Source: Chrysiogenes arsenatis DSM 11915
GTDB lineage: Bacteria; Chrysiogenota; Chrysiogenetes; Chrysiogenales; Chrysiogenaceae
Reading direction: 5' to 3'
NCBI RefSeq assembly: GCF_000469585.1
Contig: NZ_AWNK01000009.1
Coordinates: 37,807-101,806, forward strand
DNA length: 64,000 bases
The translations under genes were made by a program, and so were the position numbers. The notes under the pieces are model-generated. The model did no database searches, had not been told where the DNA came from, and was given only the letters and a program-made list of their open reading frames with translations. Shown piece by piece: positions 1 through 8,856 of this stretch (positions are counted from its first letter, which is position 1; each line of letters opens with the position of its first letter).

Positions 1-3000
1 GCTTTACAAAATTATCAGCTCACGGCAGCTGATTTTGGTGGTGAAGCGTTGGATGGGTGCAATGAGCACCTCGTGCTGACGCGCCCTGATGTCGTGCAGG
101 ATGTTCATCGCCGCTATCTTGAGGCGGGTGCCGATATTATTGAAACGAATTCTTTTGGCAGTACGGCGGTTGTCCTGCGCGAATATGGACTCGAAAATCA
201 GGTGGAAATTCTCAACGTTACGGCGGCACGTTTGGCGCGTGAAATAGCGGAACAGTATTCTACACCAGAAAAACCACGGTTTGTCGCCGGTTCTATGGGG
301 CCAACTTCGAAGTCGTTGTGTATTACGGGTGGCATCACGTTCGCTGAACTTATCACGGCGTTTGCCGATCAAGCCGCCGCCTTACTGCGCGGTGGTGTCG
401 ACTATCTGCTCCTTGAAACGTGGCAGGATACGCTGAACCTCAAAGCAGCCTTGATCGGTTGTACGCAGGCGATGCAGACAACGGGGTTGGAAGCACCGAT
501 TGCCGTCAGTATCACCATTGAACCGATGGGAACGATGCTGGCGGGTCAAGGGGTGGAAGCGCTCTATACCGCGATTGGTCATTATCCACTGCTCTATGTT
601 GGTCTGAATTGTGCCACGGGGCCGGAGTTTATGACCGACCATATTCGCACGTTGAGCGAAATGGCAACCTGTGGTGTGGCGTGTGTGCCGAATGCGGGTC
701 TGCCCGATGAGCAGGGAATTTATCAGCAATCCCCAGCCGATTTTACCGCTAAAATTGTTGATTTTGCCCGTCATGGCTGGCTGAATTTTGTGGGCGGTTG
801 CTGTGGCACGACCGACAAACACATTGCAGCATTGAGCCATGCTATTGCCAATCAACAACCCCGCTGCGCACCAGCGCGCCGTCCCGATGGGTTATCGGGC
901 ATCGACTACCTCCCCTTGCAGGCTGGTGAGTTGTATTTGATTGGTGAACGGACGAACGTAATCGGATCGCGCAAGTTTAAACGGCTGATTGCGGATGAGA
1001 ATATAGACGAAGCGGTTGAAGTGGCGCGGAAGCAAGTGCGCTCAGGCGCACATATCATTGATATCTGCCTTGCTAATCCTGATCGTGATGAATTTACCGA
1101 TATGCAAACCTTTCTCTCGGTGCTCATGCATCGTGTGAAAGTGCCGCTGATGATCGATTCCACCGATCCGGCGGTGATTGCGATGGCGCTGCAATATTGC
1201 CAAGGGCGCGGCATTATTAACTCGATTAACCTTGAGCAGGGGGAAGAGCGTTTCGGGCAGATTATCCCCTTGATCCGGCAATTTGGAGCCGCTGTTGTGG
1301 TGGGGACGATCGACGAAGATCCTGAACATGGTATGGCAGTGACCGTTGAACGGAAACTGGAGATTGCCGAGCGCAGTTATCAACTTTTGACGGAGCACTA
1401 TGGCTTGCAGCCGGAAGATATTATCTTCGATCCGCTCGTCTTTCCCGTGGCGACCGGTGATGTTAATTACCGCTTGGCGGCTAAGGCAACGATTGACGCT
1501 ATCCGCCTGATACGCCAGAAGTTTCCACGTTGTCATATCACGATTGGGCTTTCGAACGTCTCCTTTGGTCTGCCACCCGCCGCACGCGAAATTGTCAATT
1601 CAATATTCCTGCATCACTGTGTCGATGCGGGGCTAAATATGCCGATCATCAACACCGAAATGATGGTGCGCTACAGCTCAATTGCGCCGGAAGATAAACA
1701 ATTGGCTGAAGATTTGCTCTTTGCGCGAACCGATGATCCGATCACTCCTTTGGCAGCCAAGTTCAAGGATCGTTCGGCGGCGGCCAAGAGTGTGGTGCAT
1801 AATGAACACCTCAGCATCGAAGAAAAACTGGTGAGTAATATTGTTGAAGGATCGAAAGAGGAGTTAGTGGCACGACTCGAAGCGGCCTGTGCCAAATATC
1901 GCCCGCTTGAAATTATCAATGGCCCGTTGATGGAAGGGATGGCGACGGTCGGTAAACTCTTTAATGAAAACCAGTTAATTGTTGCCGAAGTGTTGCAATC
2001 TGCCGAAGTAATGAAGGCCGCAGTCGACTATCTTTCGCCGAAACTCGATAAATCCGAAACGGTACACCGTGGCACGATGGTGCTGGCAACGGTCAAGGGC
2101 GATGTGCACGATATCGGAAAAAATCTCGTCGATATTATCCTGACAAATAATGGTTTTAAGGTGATCAATCTGGGGATTAAAATCCCATCTGAAACGATTC
2201 TGGCGGCAGTGCGTGAACACTCGCCGGACTTTATCGGTTTAAGCGGATTGCTCGTCCGCTCGGCACAACAGATGATAGCGACCGCTTCAGACTTGCGCGA
2301 TGCTGGGATCAATGTTCCGATTTTCGTCGGTGGTGCGGCGTTATCAGAAAACTTCGCGGCCAATCGTATTCAGCCGGAATATAACGGCACGGTTATTTAC
2401 AGTAAAGATCCGATGGAGTGTTTTGCCACGGCGCAGCGGCTTATTGATCCAAACTTGCGTGCTGATTTTGAAGCGGAACTGAGCGAAGTGCGTCAAGCCA
2501 GAGCTTCCAGTAAAAAAGCCACGCCACAGGTTACGCCAACAATACCGGCGACCATTGCCGAAATAACGCCACCGACTCCGCCGGATTTTGAGCGACACAT
2601 CGTGACGGTCAAAGGAGATCAAATTCGTGAGATTTTTGAGTATATCAACCCTGCCATGCTTTTTGGCAAACACCTTGGCTTCAAAGGGTACACGCAAGCG
2701 CTTGAGAGCGGTGATCCGAAAGCGCTGAAATTACGCGACAGTGTGCAGGTGTTACTCGATGAATTGGTAGCAAATCCTGCGGTGCAACTGCAAGGGGTCT
2801 ATCAGTATTACCGTGCGCAACGGACGCAGCCGGAAACCGTTACGATTTATGTGGGCGAAGCGACAAAACGCGAACTTCGCTTCCCGCGCGATGAACGACA
2901 GGGGATTTCGCTGGCCGATTACCACCGTGCCGAGGGTGGTGACAACCTCGCGCTGATGGCCGTTACAGCAGGAGCAACGTTTTCTCAATTAGCTTTGGCG

Positions 3001-3342
3001 GCAAAAGATCAGGGCGAGTATTTACGCAGTCATATTATTTGGTCGTTGGCGCTCGAACTAGCAGAAGGCTTTGCCGAATGGCTCCATTATCGCTTACGGG
3101 CGGCATGGGGCATTGGTGAGTGTTGTGTGCACTCCAAACAGGAACTTTTCAGCGCGAAATACCGTGGGCGGCGGTATGCTCCAGGCTATCCAGCAATTCC
3201 CGACATGGCACGGCAACGCGATATTTTTGCTCTGCTTGCGCCGGAAGAAATTGGCATAACATTAACCGAAAGCGACATGATGGATCCAGAAGCAAGCGTA
3301 TCGTGTGTCGTGCTCCACCATCCACAGGCAAAGTATTTTTAA
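1..3342 (+). CDS. metH: Cobalamin-dependent methionine synthase (5' end outside the window)
   Basis: MetH transfers a methyl group from 5-methyltetrahydrofolate to homocysteine through methylcobalamin, in the cytoplasm. The reading frame is open from base 1, and its first residues (ALQNYQLTAADF) already match the conserved N-terminal region of MetH, so the true start lies upstream; the TTG at 49 is not the start. In order I see the homocysteine-binding domain with its zinc cysteines (GLNCATG and VGGCCGTT), the pterin-binding domain (starting ELYLIGERTNVIGS), the cobalamin cap and Rossmann domain with the cobalt-ligand motif DVHDIGKN, and the C-terminal reactivation domain with RYAPGYPAIPD, which binds S-adenosylmethionine. 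The last residues, VVLHHPQAKYF, are typical of full-length MetH, so the 3' end is intact. It is followed by a strong terminator and looks like the last gene of its unit. Confidence 0.97.
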   Translation, partial: ALQNYQLTAADFGGEALDGCNEHLVLTRPDVVQDVHRRYLEAGADIIETNSFGSTAVVLREYGLENQVEILNVTAARLAREIAEQYSTPEKPRFVAGSMGPTSKSLCITGGITFAELITAFADQAAALLRGGVDYLLLETWQDTLNLKAALIGCTQAMQTTGLEAPIAVSITIEPMGTMLAGQGVEALYTAIGHYPLLYVGLNCATGPEFMTDHIRTLSEMATCGVACVPNAGLPDEQGIYQQSPADFTAKIVDFARHGWLNFVGGCCGTTDKHIAALSHAIANQQPRCAPARRPDGLSGIDYLPLQAGELYLIGERTNVIGSRKFKRLIADENIDEAVEVARKQVRSGAHIIDICLANPDRDEFTDMQTFLSVLMHRVKVPLMIDSTDPAVIAMALQYCQGRGIINSINLEQGEERFGQIIPLIRQFGAAVVVGTIDEDPEHGMAVTVERKLEIAERSYQLLTEHYGLQPEDIIFDPLVFPVATGDVNYRLAAKATIDAIRLIRQKFPRCHITIGLSNVSFGLPPAAREIVNSIFLHHCVDAGLNMPIINTEMMVRYSSIAPEDKQLAEDLLFARTDDPITPLAAKFKDRSAAAKSVVHNEHLSIEEKLVSNIVEGSKEELVARLEAACAKYRPLEIINGPLMEGMATVGKLFNENQLIVAEVLQSAEVMKAAVDYLSPKLDKSETVHRGTMVLATVKGDVHDIGKNLVDIILTNNGFKVINLGIKIPSETILAAVREHSPDFIGLSGLLVRSAQQMIATASDLRDAGINVPIFVGGAALSENFAANRIQPEYNGTVIYSKDPMECFATAQRLIDPNLRADFEAELSEVRQARASSKKATPQVTPTIPATIAEITPPTPPDFERHIVTVKGDQIREIFEYINPAMLFGKHLGFKGYTQALESGDPKALKLRDSVQVLLDELVANPAVQLQGVYQYYRAQRTQPETVTIYVGEATKRELRFPRDERQGISLADYHRAEGGDNLALMAVTAGATFSQLALAAKDQGEYLRSHIIWSLALELAEGFAEWLHYRLRAAWGIGECCVHSKQELFSAKYRGRRYAPGYPAIPDMARQRDIFALLAPEEIGITLTESDMMDPEASVSCVVLHHPQAKYF

Positions 3343-3359
3343 CTACTTGAGAGTAAAAA

Positions 3360-3390
3360 GGCCGTATCGCAGAGGATACGGCCTTTTTTA
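3360..3390. terminator. Bidirectional rho-independent terminator between metH and the exported-protein operon
   Basis: A perfect 9-bp stem (GGCCGTATC / GATACGGCC, loop GCAGAG) is followed by a run of six Ts. It is preceded by a run of As, so the structure can stop transcription from metH and from the convergent gene that ends at 3391. Confidence 0.9.
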
Positions 3391-4335
3391 CTAACGACGA
3401 CCGAAATATTTACTTTCCGGCGTTATCGACACGAGAAATTGATTGGCATTGGAAGCGACTCCATAAGGAGTGACCCCCGTACCTTCGGCGGTTGCCTCTA
3501 TATAGAAGCCCGTTCCGGCTTGCAAAATATAGGGAATCCACAGGAGATCTGTGCGGATGGCACGTCCATCCCCTTTGACGGCAAAAAAGCTGTACACTTC
3601 CATATCGTCTGTGTTGACTTTGCGTATGGAGGTCGCCATCCCCATTTCAGGAAGTTCAGCATTTTGACTCAACGACTGAAATTTAGCTGTGGTAATTGCA
3701 AAAAGGCGCTCAAAGTTACCGGATGTTTTCGTTTGATTGGCTTTTTCAACACGGTTTGTACTCATTCGTACGAGGACATGTGTGGTGCCATTTTGGTAGT
3801 GATATAAAAACGGGGTGCGAATCGATGAATTAGCCGTCGAAAAAATCCCACTTTGATACGAAAATGGCTCAGGAAGCATGCCTGTTGCGACGCCAGGAAT
3901 GATAACGGGCAGCGGCAACGGAGAAAAGCTGACTTCGCGCACCTCAAGACATGCATTTTCATGTGAAGGGGCAATACGCAAACTTACCGGTTGCAATGTG
4001 TTTTGGTCGAAAGTGTTGGTCGATGGGGTGAAGTTTTCGTTTTCAGACGTTTCGCGGTAGATGGCCAGCTCGTAAGTATCATTTGCAAGCGAGAGCATCA
4101 GCCGGACTTCACGTTCATAGATAATTTTTACTGGCGGGCCTGGCAGTTCCGATGTTTCAATTTCACTATAGACCGGGAAAAGTTCAGTGCTGTCAAACTG
4201 CACTGAATTGATGCCGATGCGCGATGATGAAATAGCGAACAATGAGGTTGAATCAGCCGTATCAAGTGTTATTCCATATGCGGAAGCGCTGAACAGAGCG
4301 AGTGAAAGAGCGATACTTCTAATAATTATTGGCAT
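3391..4335 (-). CDS. Hypothetical exported protein, third gene of a three-gene exported operon
   Basis: A 314-residue protein of no family I recognise. Residues 1-21 (MPIIIRSIALSLALFSASAYG) form a clear Sec signal peptide, so the product is periplasmic or surface exposed. The rest is rich in beta-prone, Ser/Thr-rich stretches without transmembrane segments. A single cysteine pair region (HENACLEV) is visible but no catalytic motif. The start ATG has an AAGGTGG ribosome site, and the gene overlaps the upstream gene by 10 bp, so the two are probably translationally coupled. Its style resembles the upstream gene (signal peptide, two references to tabulated beta-rich segments, similar size), which suggests the pair act together, perhaps as part of a surface or pilus-like structure, but that is inference. 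Confidence 0.8.
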   Translation of the reverse strand: MPIIIRSIALSLALFSASAYGITLDTADSTSLFAISSSRIGINSVQFDSTELFPVYSEIETSELPGPPVKIIYEREVRLMLSLANDTYELAIYRETSENENFTPSTNTFDQNTLQPVSLRIAPSHENACLEVREVSFSPLPLPVIIPGVATGMLPEPFSYQSGIFSTANSSIRTPFLYHYQNGTTHVLVRMSTNRVEKANQTKTSGNFERLFAITTAKFQSLSQNAELPEMGMATSIRKVNTDDMEVYSFFAVKGDGRAIRTDLLWIPYILQAGTGFYIEATAEGTGVTPYGVASNANQFLVSITPESKYFGRR

Positions 4336-5216
4336 AGCGGTTCCACCTTTGGCGCAAAAGTATACAGCAGGGTGTTGACGCGATTTTCGTTTTCACCGTC
4401 CACCGTATTGGCATAGTCATAACTATTGGAATGCTTCATATCGAGTATAAAGTACGTGCAACGCAGCGAAGCATTCGTGGTCATTATTTTGGGGAATATA
4501 ACAGCAGTACGGCGATATGAGTCGGCGTAAATTCGGTCAAGCTCCGTATCCACAAGATTCTCTTTTCCGCTCATTTCCCACATCACATATCTGGTATCAG
4601 CGAGATAGCCAGGATTTGGGGTAAACGATGTCGAAATAATCTTCTCTGCGTACTCTTTTTCATAGCGAGCAAGAACTTGGGAGAAGAGCGTCGTGTAATT
4701 ATCATGCCCAATATTGATATACAGCGCCCCTTTCGGATAGGTATACAACGGTTTATTATGAATATTCGGGATAATTTCTTTCGGAATTTCTTCTGGTTCC
4801 GCATCCAGAAAATGGAGCGAATCCTTCGTGCGTGTGCTGATAGTAAACAATCCCCGTAAATCTATTTCAAAACGGGAATCGCTTGTCCACATTTCACCCT
4901 CTGGATTTGGTGGGCTAAGAAACTGCACTCTTTCGGGGGCAAAGCATTTTTGTTCCTGATTCCAGCCATAATCAATATTCGCCCGAATCACGTCCCCCGT
5001 GGGTGTTACGCCAGGGCTCGCACCACTTGCATCGCGCAAAACAACGCCCTGAGTCGTGACGATGGCAGCAACATCGCTATTTGTAAGTTCAAGCGTGTTA
5101 ATCTGAATACTTCGTCCATCAATATAGCGTAAGCTCTCTTGCGTATCGGTCATCGTAAACGCTAAGACAGAAGAAAATCCGGCAAACAAAAAGAGAGTAA
5201 TCATTATTGCACGCAT
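4326..5216 (-). CDS. Hypothetical exported protein, second gene of the exported operon
   Basis: A 296-residue protein I cannot assign. I start it at the ATG at 5216 rather than the more upstream in-frame codon, because a perfect GGAGG lies just before it and because the resulting N-terminus (MRAIMITLFLFAGFSSVLAF) is a good Sec signal peptide. The mature part has a pair of cysteines near residue 95 (KCFAPE) and another near the end (LRCTYF), then ends in VEPLCQ; a disulfide is possible after export. No transmembrane segment beyond the signal is visible. The start overlaps the end of the upstream lipoprotein gene by 13 bp and its 3' end overlaps the next gene by 10 bp, so all three genes form one operon. 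Confidence 0.78.
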   Translation of the reverse strand: MRAIMITLFLFAGFSSVLAFTMTDTQESLRYIDGRSIQINTLELTNSDVAAIVTTQGVVLRDASGASPGVTPTGDVIRANIDYGWNQEQKCFAPERVQFLSPPNPEGEMWTSDSRFEIDLRGLFTISTRTKDSLHFLDAEPEEIPKEIIPNIHNKPLYTYPKGALYINIGHDNYTTLFSQVLARYEKEYAEKIISTSFTPNPGYLADTRYVMWEMSGKENLVDTELDRIYADSYRRTAVIFPKIMTTNASLRCTYFILDMKHSNSYDYANTVDGENENRVNTLLYTFAPKVEPLCQ

Positions 5217-5635
5217 AACGCCTCCGTGCTCGACTGCGTGCAAATGGTCACCTGATCACCATGAAAAACAATTTCATAATCAAGTTTCGTCCCATCAGCA
5301 CTGTATAAAATAGCTGATCCATACTTTTCGCCCGTTGCGGCCAGCGTGTTGACCGTATACAAATAATAATTACCGGACGAAGTAACCATCTGCCCTGACG
5401 CTTGCACGTCTCCACTGCCATTCGCCACCTCAGATACATCGCTCAGCGTTGTAACCGTGCCAACACCTGGCGTTGACGGAATCTGAGAGCCGATTGCCAT
5501 GCTCGTAACATAGGCTGATTGGGTCGGATTTGATGTGATTGGCTTGGGCGGAACGGTGTTAGCGCCTCCCCCACCGCCGCAGCCGCTAAGCAGCGCTCCG
5601 CAGAGGAGGAATCCATAAAGAGTCGTTTTTTGCAT
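5204..5635 (-). CDS. Small lipoprotein, first gene of the exported operon
   Basis: A 143-residue predicted lipoprotein. The start is the ATG at 5635, with GAGAGG eight or so bases upstream; a longer reading frame extends upstream but lacks a signal there. The N-terminus (MQKTTLYGFLLCGALLSGCGGGGG) carries a lipobox LLSGC followed by five glycines, so the protein should be acylated on that cysteine and held at the inner or outer membrane. The C-terminal half has two cysteines (TICTQSSTEALCVQ) that could pair. No family is recognisable. It leads the three-gene exported operon and probably forms a membrane anchor for the two soluble partners; this last point is inference from the gene order only. 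Confidence 0.8.
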   Translation of the reverse strand: MQKTTLYGFLLCGALLSGCGGGGGANTVPPKPITSNPTQSAYVTSMAIGSQIPSTPGVGTVTTLSDVSEVANGSGDVQASGQMVTSSGNYYLYTVNTLAATGEKYGSAILYSADGTKLDYEIVFHGDQVTICTQSSTEALCVQ

Positions 5636-5680
5636 ACCGTAGAACCTCTCAAAATAGTAGGTATAAAGAAAGAAATGGCG

Positions 5681-5690
5681 TTGTATACAA
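5681..5690. promoter_or_regulatory. Palindrome TTGTATACAA in the divergent lipoprotein / ridA intergenic region
   Basis: A perfect 10-bp palindrome about 46 bp upstream of the lipoprotein start and about 80 bp upstream of the ridA-like gene. The same decamer occurs upstream of nadB (10469-10478). It contains TATACA, so it may simply be a -10 box; it could also be an operator. Function not established. Confidence 0.3.
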
Positions 5691-5768
5691 GAAAGTCGTT
5701 GCGTCTCACACAGCGAACAGTTAGAAATAGCACCACTGTTTCGTATGATACTACCGGAGGATGATTTT

Positions 5769-6158
5769 ATGAACAAGCAGATTATCGCAACTGACCAAGC
5801 ACCCGCAGCTGTGGGGCCATATGAGCAAGCAATTGTGTACAATGGTGTGTTGTACGCTTCTGGCCAAATCCCACTGAATCTTGCTGGTGAAATGGTTGCG
5901 GGGGATGTGAGCGCTCAGGCACGTCAATGCCTAACGAATCTTCGTGCCGTATGCCAAGCCGCTGGAACTTCGCTTGAGAATGGGTTAAAAATTACTATGT
6001 TTTTGACTGATATGAACGATTTTGCTGCTGTGAACGCCGTGTATATTGAGTTTTTCACCGGCGCAAAAGCTGCCCGATCTACCATTGCGGTGAAAGCACT
6101 ACCAAAAGGTGCACTGGTCGAAATCGAAGGTATATTCGCTGTTCCAACGTCAAAATAA
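5769..6158 (+). CDS. ridA: RidA/YjgF/UK114-family reactive enamine/imine deaminase
   Basis: A 129-residue protein of the Rid family, which hydrolyses reactive enamines and imines (such as 2-aminoacrylate released by PLP-dependent dehydratases) to the keto acid and ammonia. I use the ATG at 5769, preceded by GGAGG, instead of an upstream in-frame codon. Family hallmarks are the N-terminal IIATDQAPAAVGPYEQA, the loop YASGQIPLN, the catalytic-arginine stretch KAARSTIAVKALPKGA and the closing VEIEGIFAV. Length is normal. It begins a four-gene plus-strand run with the Tim44-like protein, argC and a lipoprotein. Because argC and nadB flank it, a role in protecting amino-acid and NAD metabolism from enamine damage is plausible; NadB itself makes iminoaspartate. 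Confidence 0.93.
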   Translation: MNKQIIATDQAPAAVGPYEQAIVYNGVLYASGQIPLNLAGEMVAGDVSAQARQCLTNLRAVCQAAGTSLENGLKITMFLTDMNDFAAVNAVYIEFFTGAKAARSTIAVKALPKGALVEIEGIFAVPTSK

Positions 6159-6173
6159 TAGGAGACTCTATTG

Positions 6174-7154
6174 ATGAAAACAACATTCTGGATGATCTGT
6201 AGCTCTTTATTTATACTTTTGATACTGGCCACGGATAGTTTTGCACGCCTTGGTAAAGGAGGCAGCTTCGGCCCACGGCAAAGCTCGCCGATGTTCAGTA
6301 CACCCAAGAAAAGTGAACCAACGCAGGTACAGCGCCCTGCAACAACGCAGCCGCAAGTACAACGTCAGGCAGGCACTCCGGCGCGTGCTGGATTTTTTGG
6401 CGGTGGAATCGGTGGATTTCTTGTCGGTGGGATGATCGGTTCGCTCCTTTTAGGTGGCGTAGCCAGCGCGGCTGGTGGTGCTACTGGTGGCGTAGGACTA
6501 CTTGACCTGATCTTCCTTGGCGCGATGGTTTTTTTCTTGGTGAAAGCTTACAAAAGTCGAACGCAAAACCGTCAGGATCCTAAAAGCGACCCATGGAGCA
6601 TTGGCTCACCACAGCAAGCGGAGCCGTTAACGGAGTCCGAAATAGAAGAAGTGCGCCCAACTGAAGCACAAAACCGAGATGTTGCTCGGTCGGCTGCGGT
6701 CTCAAGCGGTTTAGCGCATATTCGCCAGATGGATTCCGGATTCCGCGAAGATGAGTTTCTACGCGGGGCACAAGAAGCATTTACGATGTTGCAAACTGCC
6801 AATGCAAATCGTGAGATTGAAAAAGTTGATTTCTTGCTCGATAGTGCTTTATTGCAGGATTTTATTCGATTGCAAAAAGAGGCTGAAGTACGCGAAGAGA
6901 AACACGCATTCGAACAACTTGAGATTCTTTCGGCGCAGATTGTCGAAGCGCTGCAACAGTCCGGTGCCGATTCTATTACTGTTGAGTTTACTTTTTCGGT
7001 TATCGATTTCACCTGCGATAAAGACGGGCGCATTATCGATGGCAGCATGGATCCTGCACAATTTACCGAATACTGGCGCTTTATGCGCAATATAGGTGAT
7101 GAAGCGTGGCAGGTTATTTCGGTGTTACAACCTGAGGAATATAAAAAGTCATGA
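6174..7154 (+). CDS. Tim44-like domain exported/membrane protein
   Basis: A 326-residue protein. I choose the ATG at 6174 over the TTG at 6171; a GGAGA site lies upstream. Residues 1-24 form a Sec signal, followed by a low-complexity Pro/Gln/Thr stretch, a glycine-rich hydrophobic segment (FFGGGIGGFLVGGMIGSLLL) and a second transmembrane helix (LLDLIFLGAMVFFLVKAY). Residues from about 185 to the end form a Tim44-like domain, the family used in mitochondria for inner-membrane import and in bacteria for poorly understood lipid-binding or membrane-associated proteins. The signature is the gly-rich membrane region followed by the alpha/beta domain that ends in a W-Q-V segment. It overlaps argC by 4 bp (ATGA). 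The specific role in this organism is not known. Confidence 0.82.
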   Translation: MKTTFWMICSSLFILLILATDSFARLGKGGSFGPRQSSPMFSTPKKSEPTQVQRPATTQPQVQRQAGTPARAGFFGGGIGGFLVGGMIGSLLLGGVASAAGGATGGVGLLDLIFLGAMVFFLVKAYKSRTQNRQDPKSDPWSIGSPQQAEPLTESEIEEVRPTEAQNRDVARSAAVSSGLAHIRQMDSGFREDEFLRGAQEAFTMLQTANANREIEKVDFLLDSALLQDFIRLQKEAEVREEKHAFEQLEILSAQIVEALQQSGADSITVEFTFSVIDFTCDKDGRIIDGSMDPAQFTEYWRFMRNIGDEAWQVISVLQPEEYKKS

Positions 7155-8188
7155 TTAAAGCGGCTATTATCGGTGCAACTGGGTATACCGGAGCAGAATT
7201 GGTCAAGCTGTTGCTTGCGCATCCGGACGTTACATTGGTAGCGCTGACCAGTGAAAGTTCGGATGGAGAGCGGCTCATTGACCACTACCCTGCGCTTACC
7301 GGTCGTTGCTCGTTGCGTTTTCAGAAAAATGACCCGGACGCGATTGCGCCGCAGTGCGATGTTGTTTTCTTGGCGCTTCCCCATGGCGAAGCGATGGCAA
7401 ATGGTGTTGCTTATCGTGAGCGTGGTGTGAAAGTGGTCGACCTCAGTGCGGACTTTCGGCTCGATTGCCCCGAAATCTACCGCAAACACTACCATCTGGA
7501 GCATGTCGGTGCTGCGTATTTATCACAAAAGGTCTATGGACTGCCTGAAATAAACCGCGAGAAAATCAAAGCGACATCACTGGTAGCAAATCCAGGTTGT
7601 TATCCGACCTGCTCTTTGCTGGGCTTAGCGCCAGCTTTGCAAAATAACTTTATTCTCCCTCGTGTGATTATTGATGCGAAAAGTGGCGTGAGTGGCGCGG
7701 GGAAGAAACCGAGCACTAAAACCCATTTCGTCGAAGTGAATGAAGGATTTAGCGCATATGGTGTTGGTACACATCGTCATCATCCCGAGATAGTGCAGGA
7801 AATGGGGAAGTTGATAGGGACTGCGCCCAGTGTGGTCTTTACGCCACACCTGCTCCCGATGAGCCGTGGGATGCTTTGCACGTCCTATGCAGATCTTGCT
7901 GGTGGCGTGAGCGCTGCCCAAATCGTTGACGCGTATCAAACATTTTGTGCACATGAACCTTTTGTCCATTTTCTCGGGCGTGACTGTTTCCCTAATGCCA
8001 AAGACGTCCGCGGCTCAAATAACTGCTTTATCGGAGTGCATATCGACGAAAATACCCAACGGTTGATCGTGATAAGTGTCATCGATAATCTAGTCAAAGG
8101 AGCGTCGGGGGCAGCCGTGCAAAATATGAACCTGATGTTTGGGATAGAGGAAACGACAGCATTGCTCCATTGTGGACAAGTGTTGTAA
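7151..8188 (+). CDS. argC: N-acetyl-gamma-glutamyl-phosphate reductase
   Basis: ArgC reduces N-acetylglutamyl 5-phosphate to the semialdehyde with NADPH, the third step of arginine biosynthesis. The 345-residue protein has the N-terminal nucleotide-binding motif GATGYTGAEL, the active-site Cys150 in ANPGCYPT, the KSGVSGAGKKPS loop and the conserved HRHHPEI segment. Length is standard for the short type. The start overlaps the stop of the Tim44-like gene (ATGA), so it is translationally coupled to it. No other arg gene lies next to it, which suggests dispersed arginine genes. Confidence 0.97.
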   Translation: MIKAAIIGATGYTGAELVKLLLAHPDVTLVALTSESSDGERLIDHYPALTGRCSLRFQKNDPDAIAPQCDVVFLALPHGEAMANGVAYRERGVKVVDLSADFRLDCPEIYRKHYHLEHVGAAYLSQKVYGLPEINREKIKATSLVANPGCYPTCSLLGLAPALQNNFILPRVIIDAKSGVSGAGKKPSTKTHFVEVNEGFSAYGVGTHRHHPEIVQEMGKLIGTAPSVVFTPHLLPMSRGMLCTSYADLAGGVSAAQIVDAYQTFCAHEPFVHFLGRDCFPNAKDVRGSNNCFIGVHIDENTQRLIVISVIDNLVKGASGAAVQNMNLMFGIEETTALLHCGQVL

Positions 8189-8235
8189 CGTAGTAAATGT
8201 CTATTAAGTACACTGTAAATATGGAGGCCTTTGTT

Positions 8236-8757
8236 ATGAGTAAGTCTTTTGTTGTTCTTTGTTGCGCACTCGCTTTGGTAGCTGCTGGTTGTTCTGAAAA
8301 AAAAGAAACCAATCTCGGACAAGTACCGGCACCAGCACCAGCTGCGGCATCAGTACAAATTGAAACCCCACCGACCCCTCCTGGAATGATGATGCCAGAA
8401 GGTCATCCTGCTGTTGCCGCAGTACCGCAAAGCTTTGATTTTTCCGATATTACACCGCTTGAAGGTGGCCTGACGATCGAAAATATTTTTGCTCAGTCGG
8501 CTGAACTTTCCGGCAAAGAAGTGACACTGCGTGGTAAAGTAGTGAAGTTTTCTGCCGATATTATGGGAAAAAACTGGGTTCATGTTCAAGATGGTACTGG
8601 AGCTGAAGGGACAAACGACCTGACCATTACGACTGCAGCGACGGTGAACGTTGGCGATATTGTGGTCGTAAAAGGAACCGTCACGACGGAGAAAGATTTT
8701 GGCTATGGCTATTTCTACAATCTTATCATTGAAGATGGAGAAATTACGGCGGAATAG
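8236..8757 (+). CDS. Lipoprotein with OB-fold domain
   Basis: A 173-residue predicted lipoprotein. The ATG at 8236 has a GGAGG site, and the first 20 residues end in a lipobox (LVAAGC) so the Cys should be acylated. After an Ala/Pro-rich linker, residues about 75-173 form a small beta-rich domain with the pattern GKEVTLRGKVVKFSADIMGKNWVHVQDG and VGDIVVVKGTV. This is the OB-fold (nucleic-acid-binding-like) type found in exported c-type cytochrome and nitrite-reductase neighbours (NrfJ-like). Known relatives are poorly characterised. It follows argC by 47 bp and is followed by a terminator, so it closes this plus-strand run. Confidence 0.8.
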   Translation: MSKSFVVLCCALALVAAGCSEKKETNLGQVPAPAPAAASVQIETPPTPPGMMMPEGHPAVAAVPQSFDFSDITPLEGGLTIENIFAQSAELSGKEVTLRGKVVKFSADIMGKNWVHVQDGTGAEGTNDLTITTAATVNVGDIVVVKGTVTTEKDFGYGYFYNLIIEDGEITAE

Positions 8758-8804
8758 GCTCACGTCTCTGTTCTGAACCACGTATATTACCGAAATAAGA
8801 AAAA

Positions 8805-8832
8805 AGCCATCGAGAAATCTCGGTGGCTTTTT
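8805..8832. terminator. Bidirectional terminator between the OB-fold lipoprotein gene and nadB
   Basis: A 10-bp stem (AGCCATCGAG with CTCGGTGGCT, one G-T pair, loop AAAT) is flanked by A-rich sequence on the left and T-rich on the right. It can terminate both the lipoprotein operon and the convergent nadB. Confidence 0.85.
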
Positions 8833-8856
8833 ATGAATGTATACCTAACGTCAACG

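Noticed and set aside
6572..7504. 310-residue minus-strand frame over the Tim44-like gene and argC
   Set aside because: Shadow frame crossing two well supported genes, Ser/Cys-rich with no domain.
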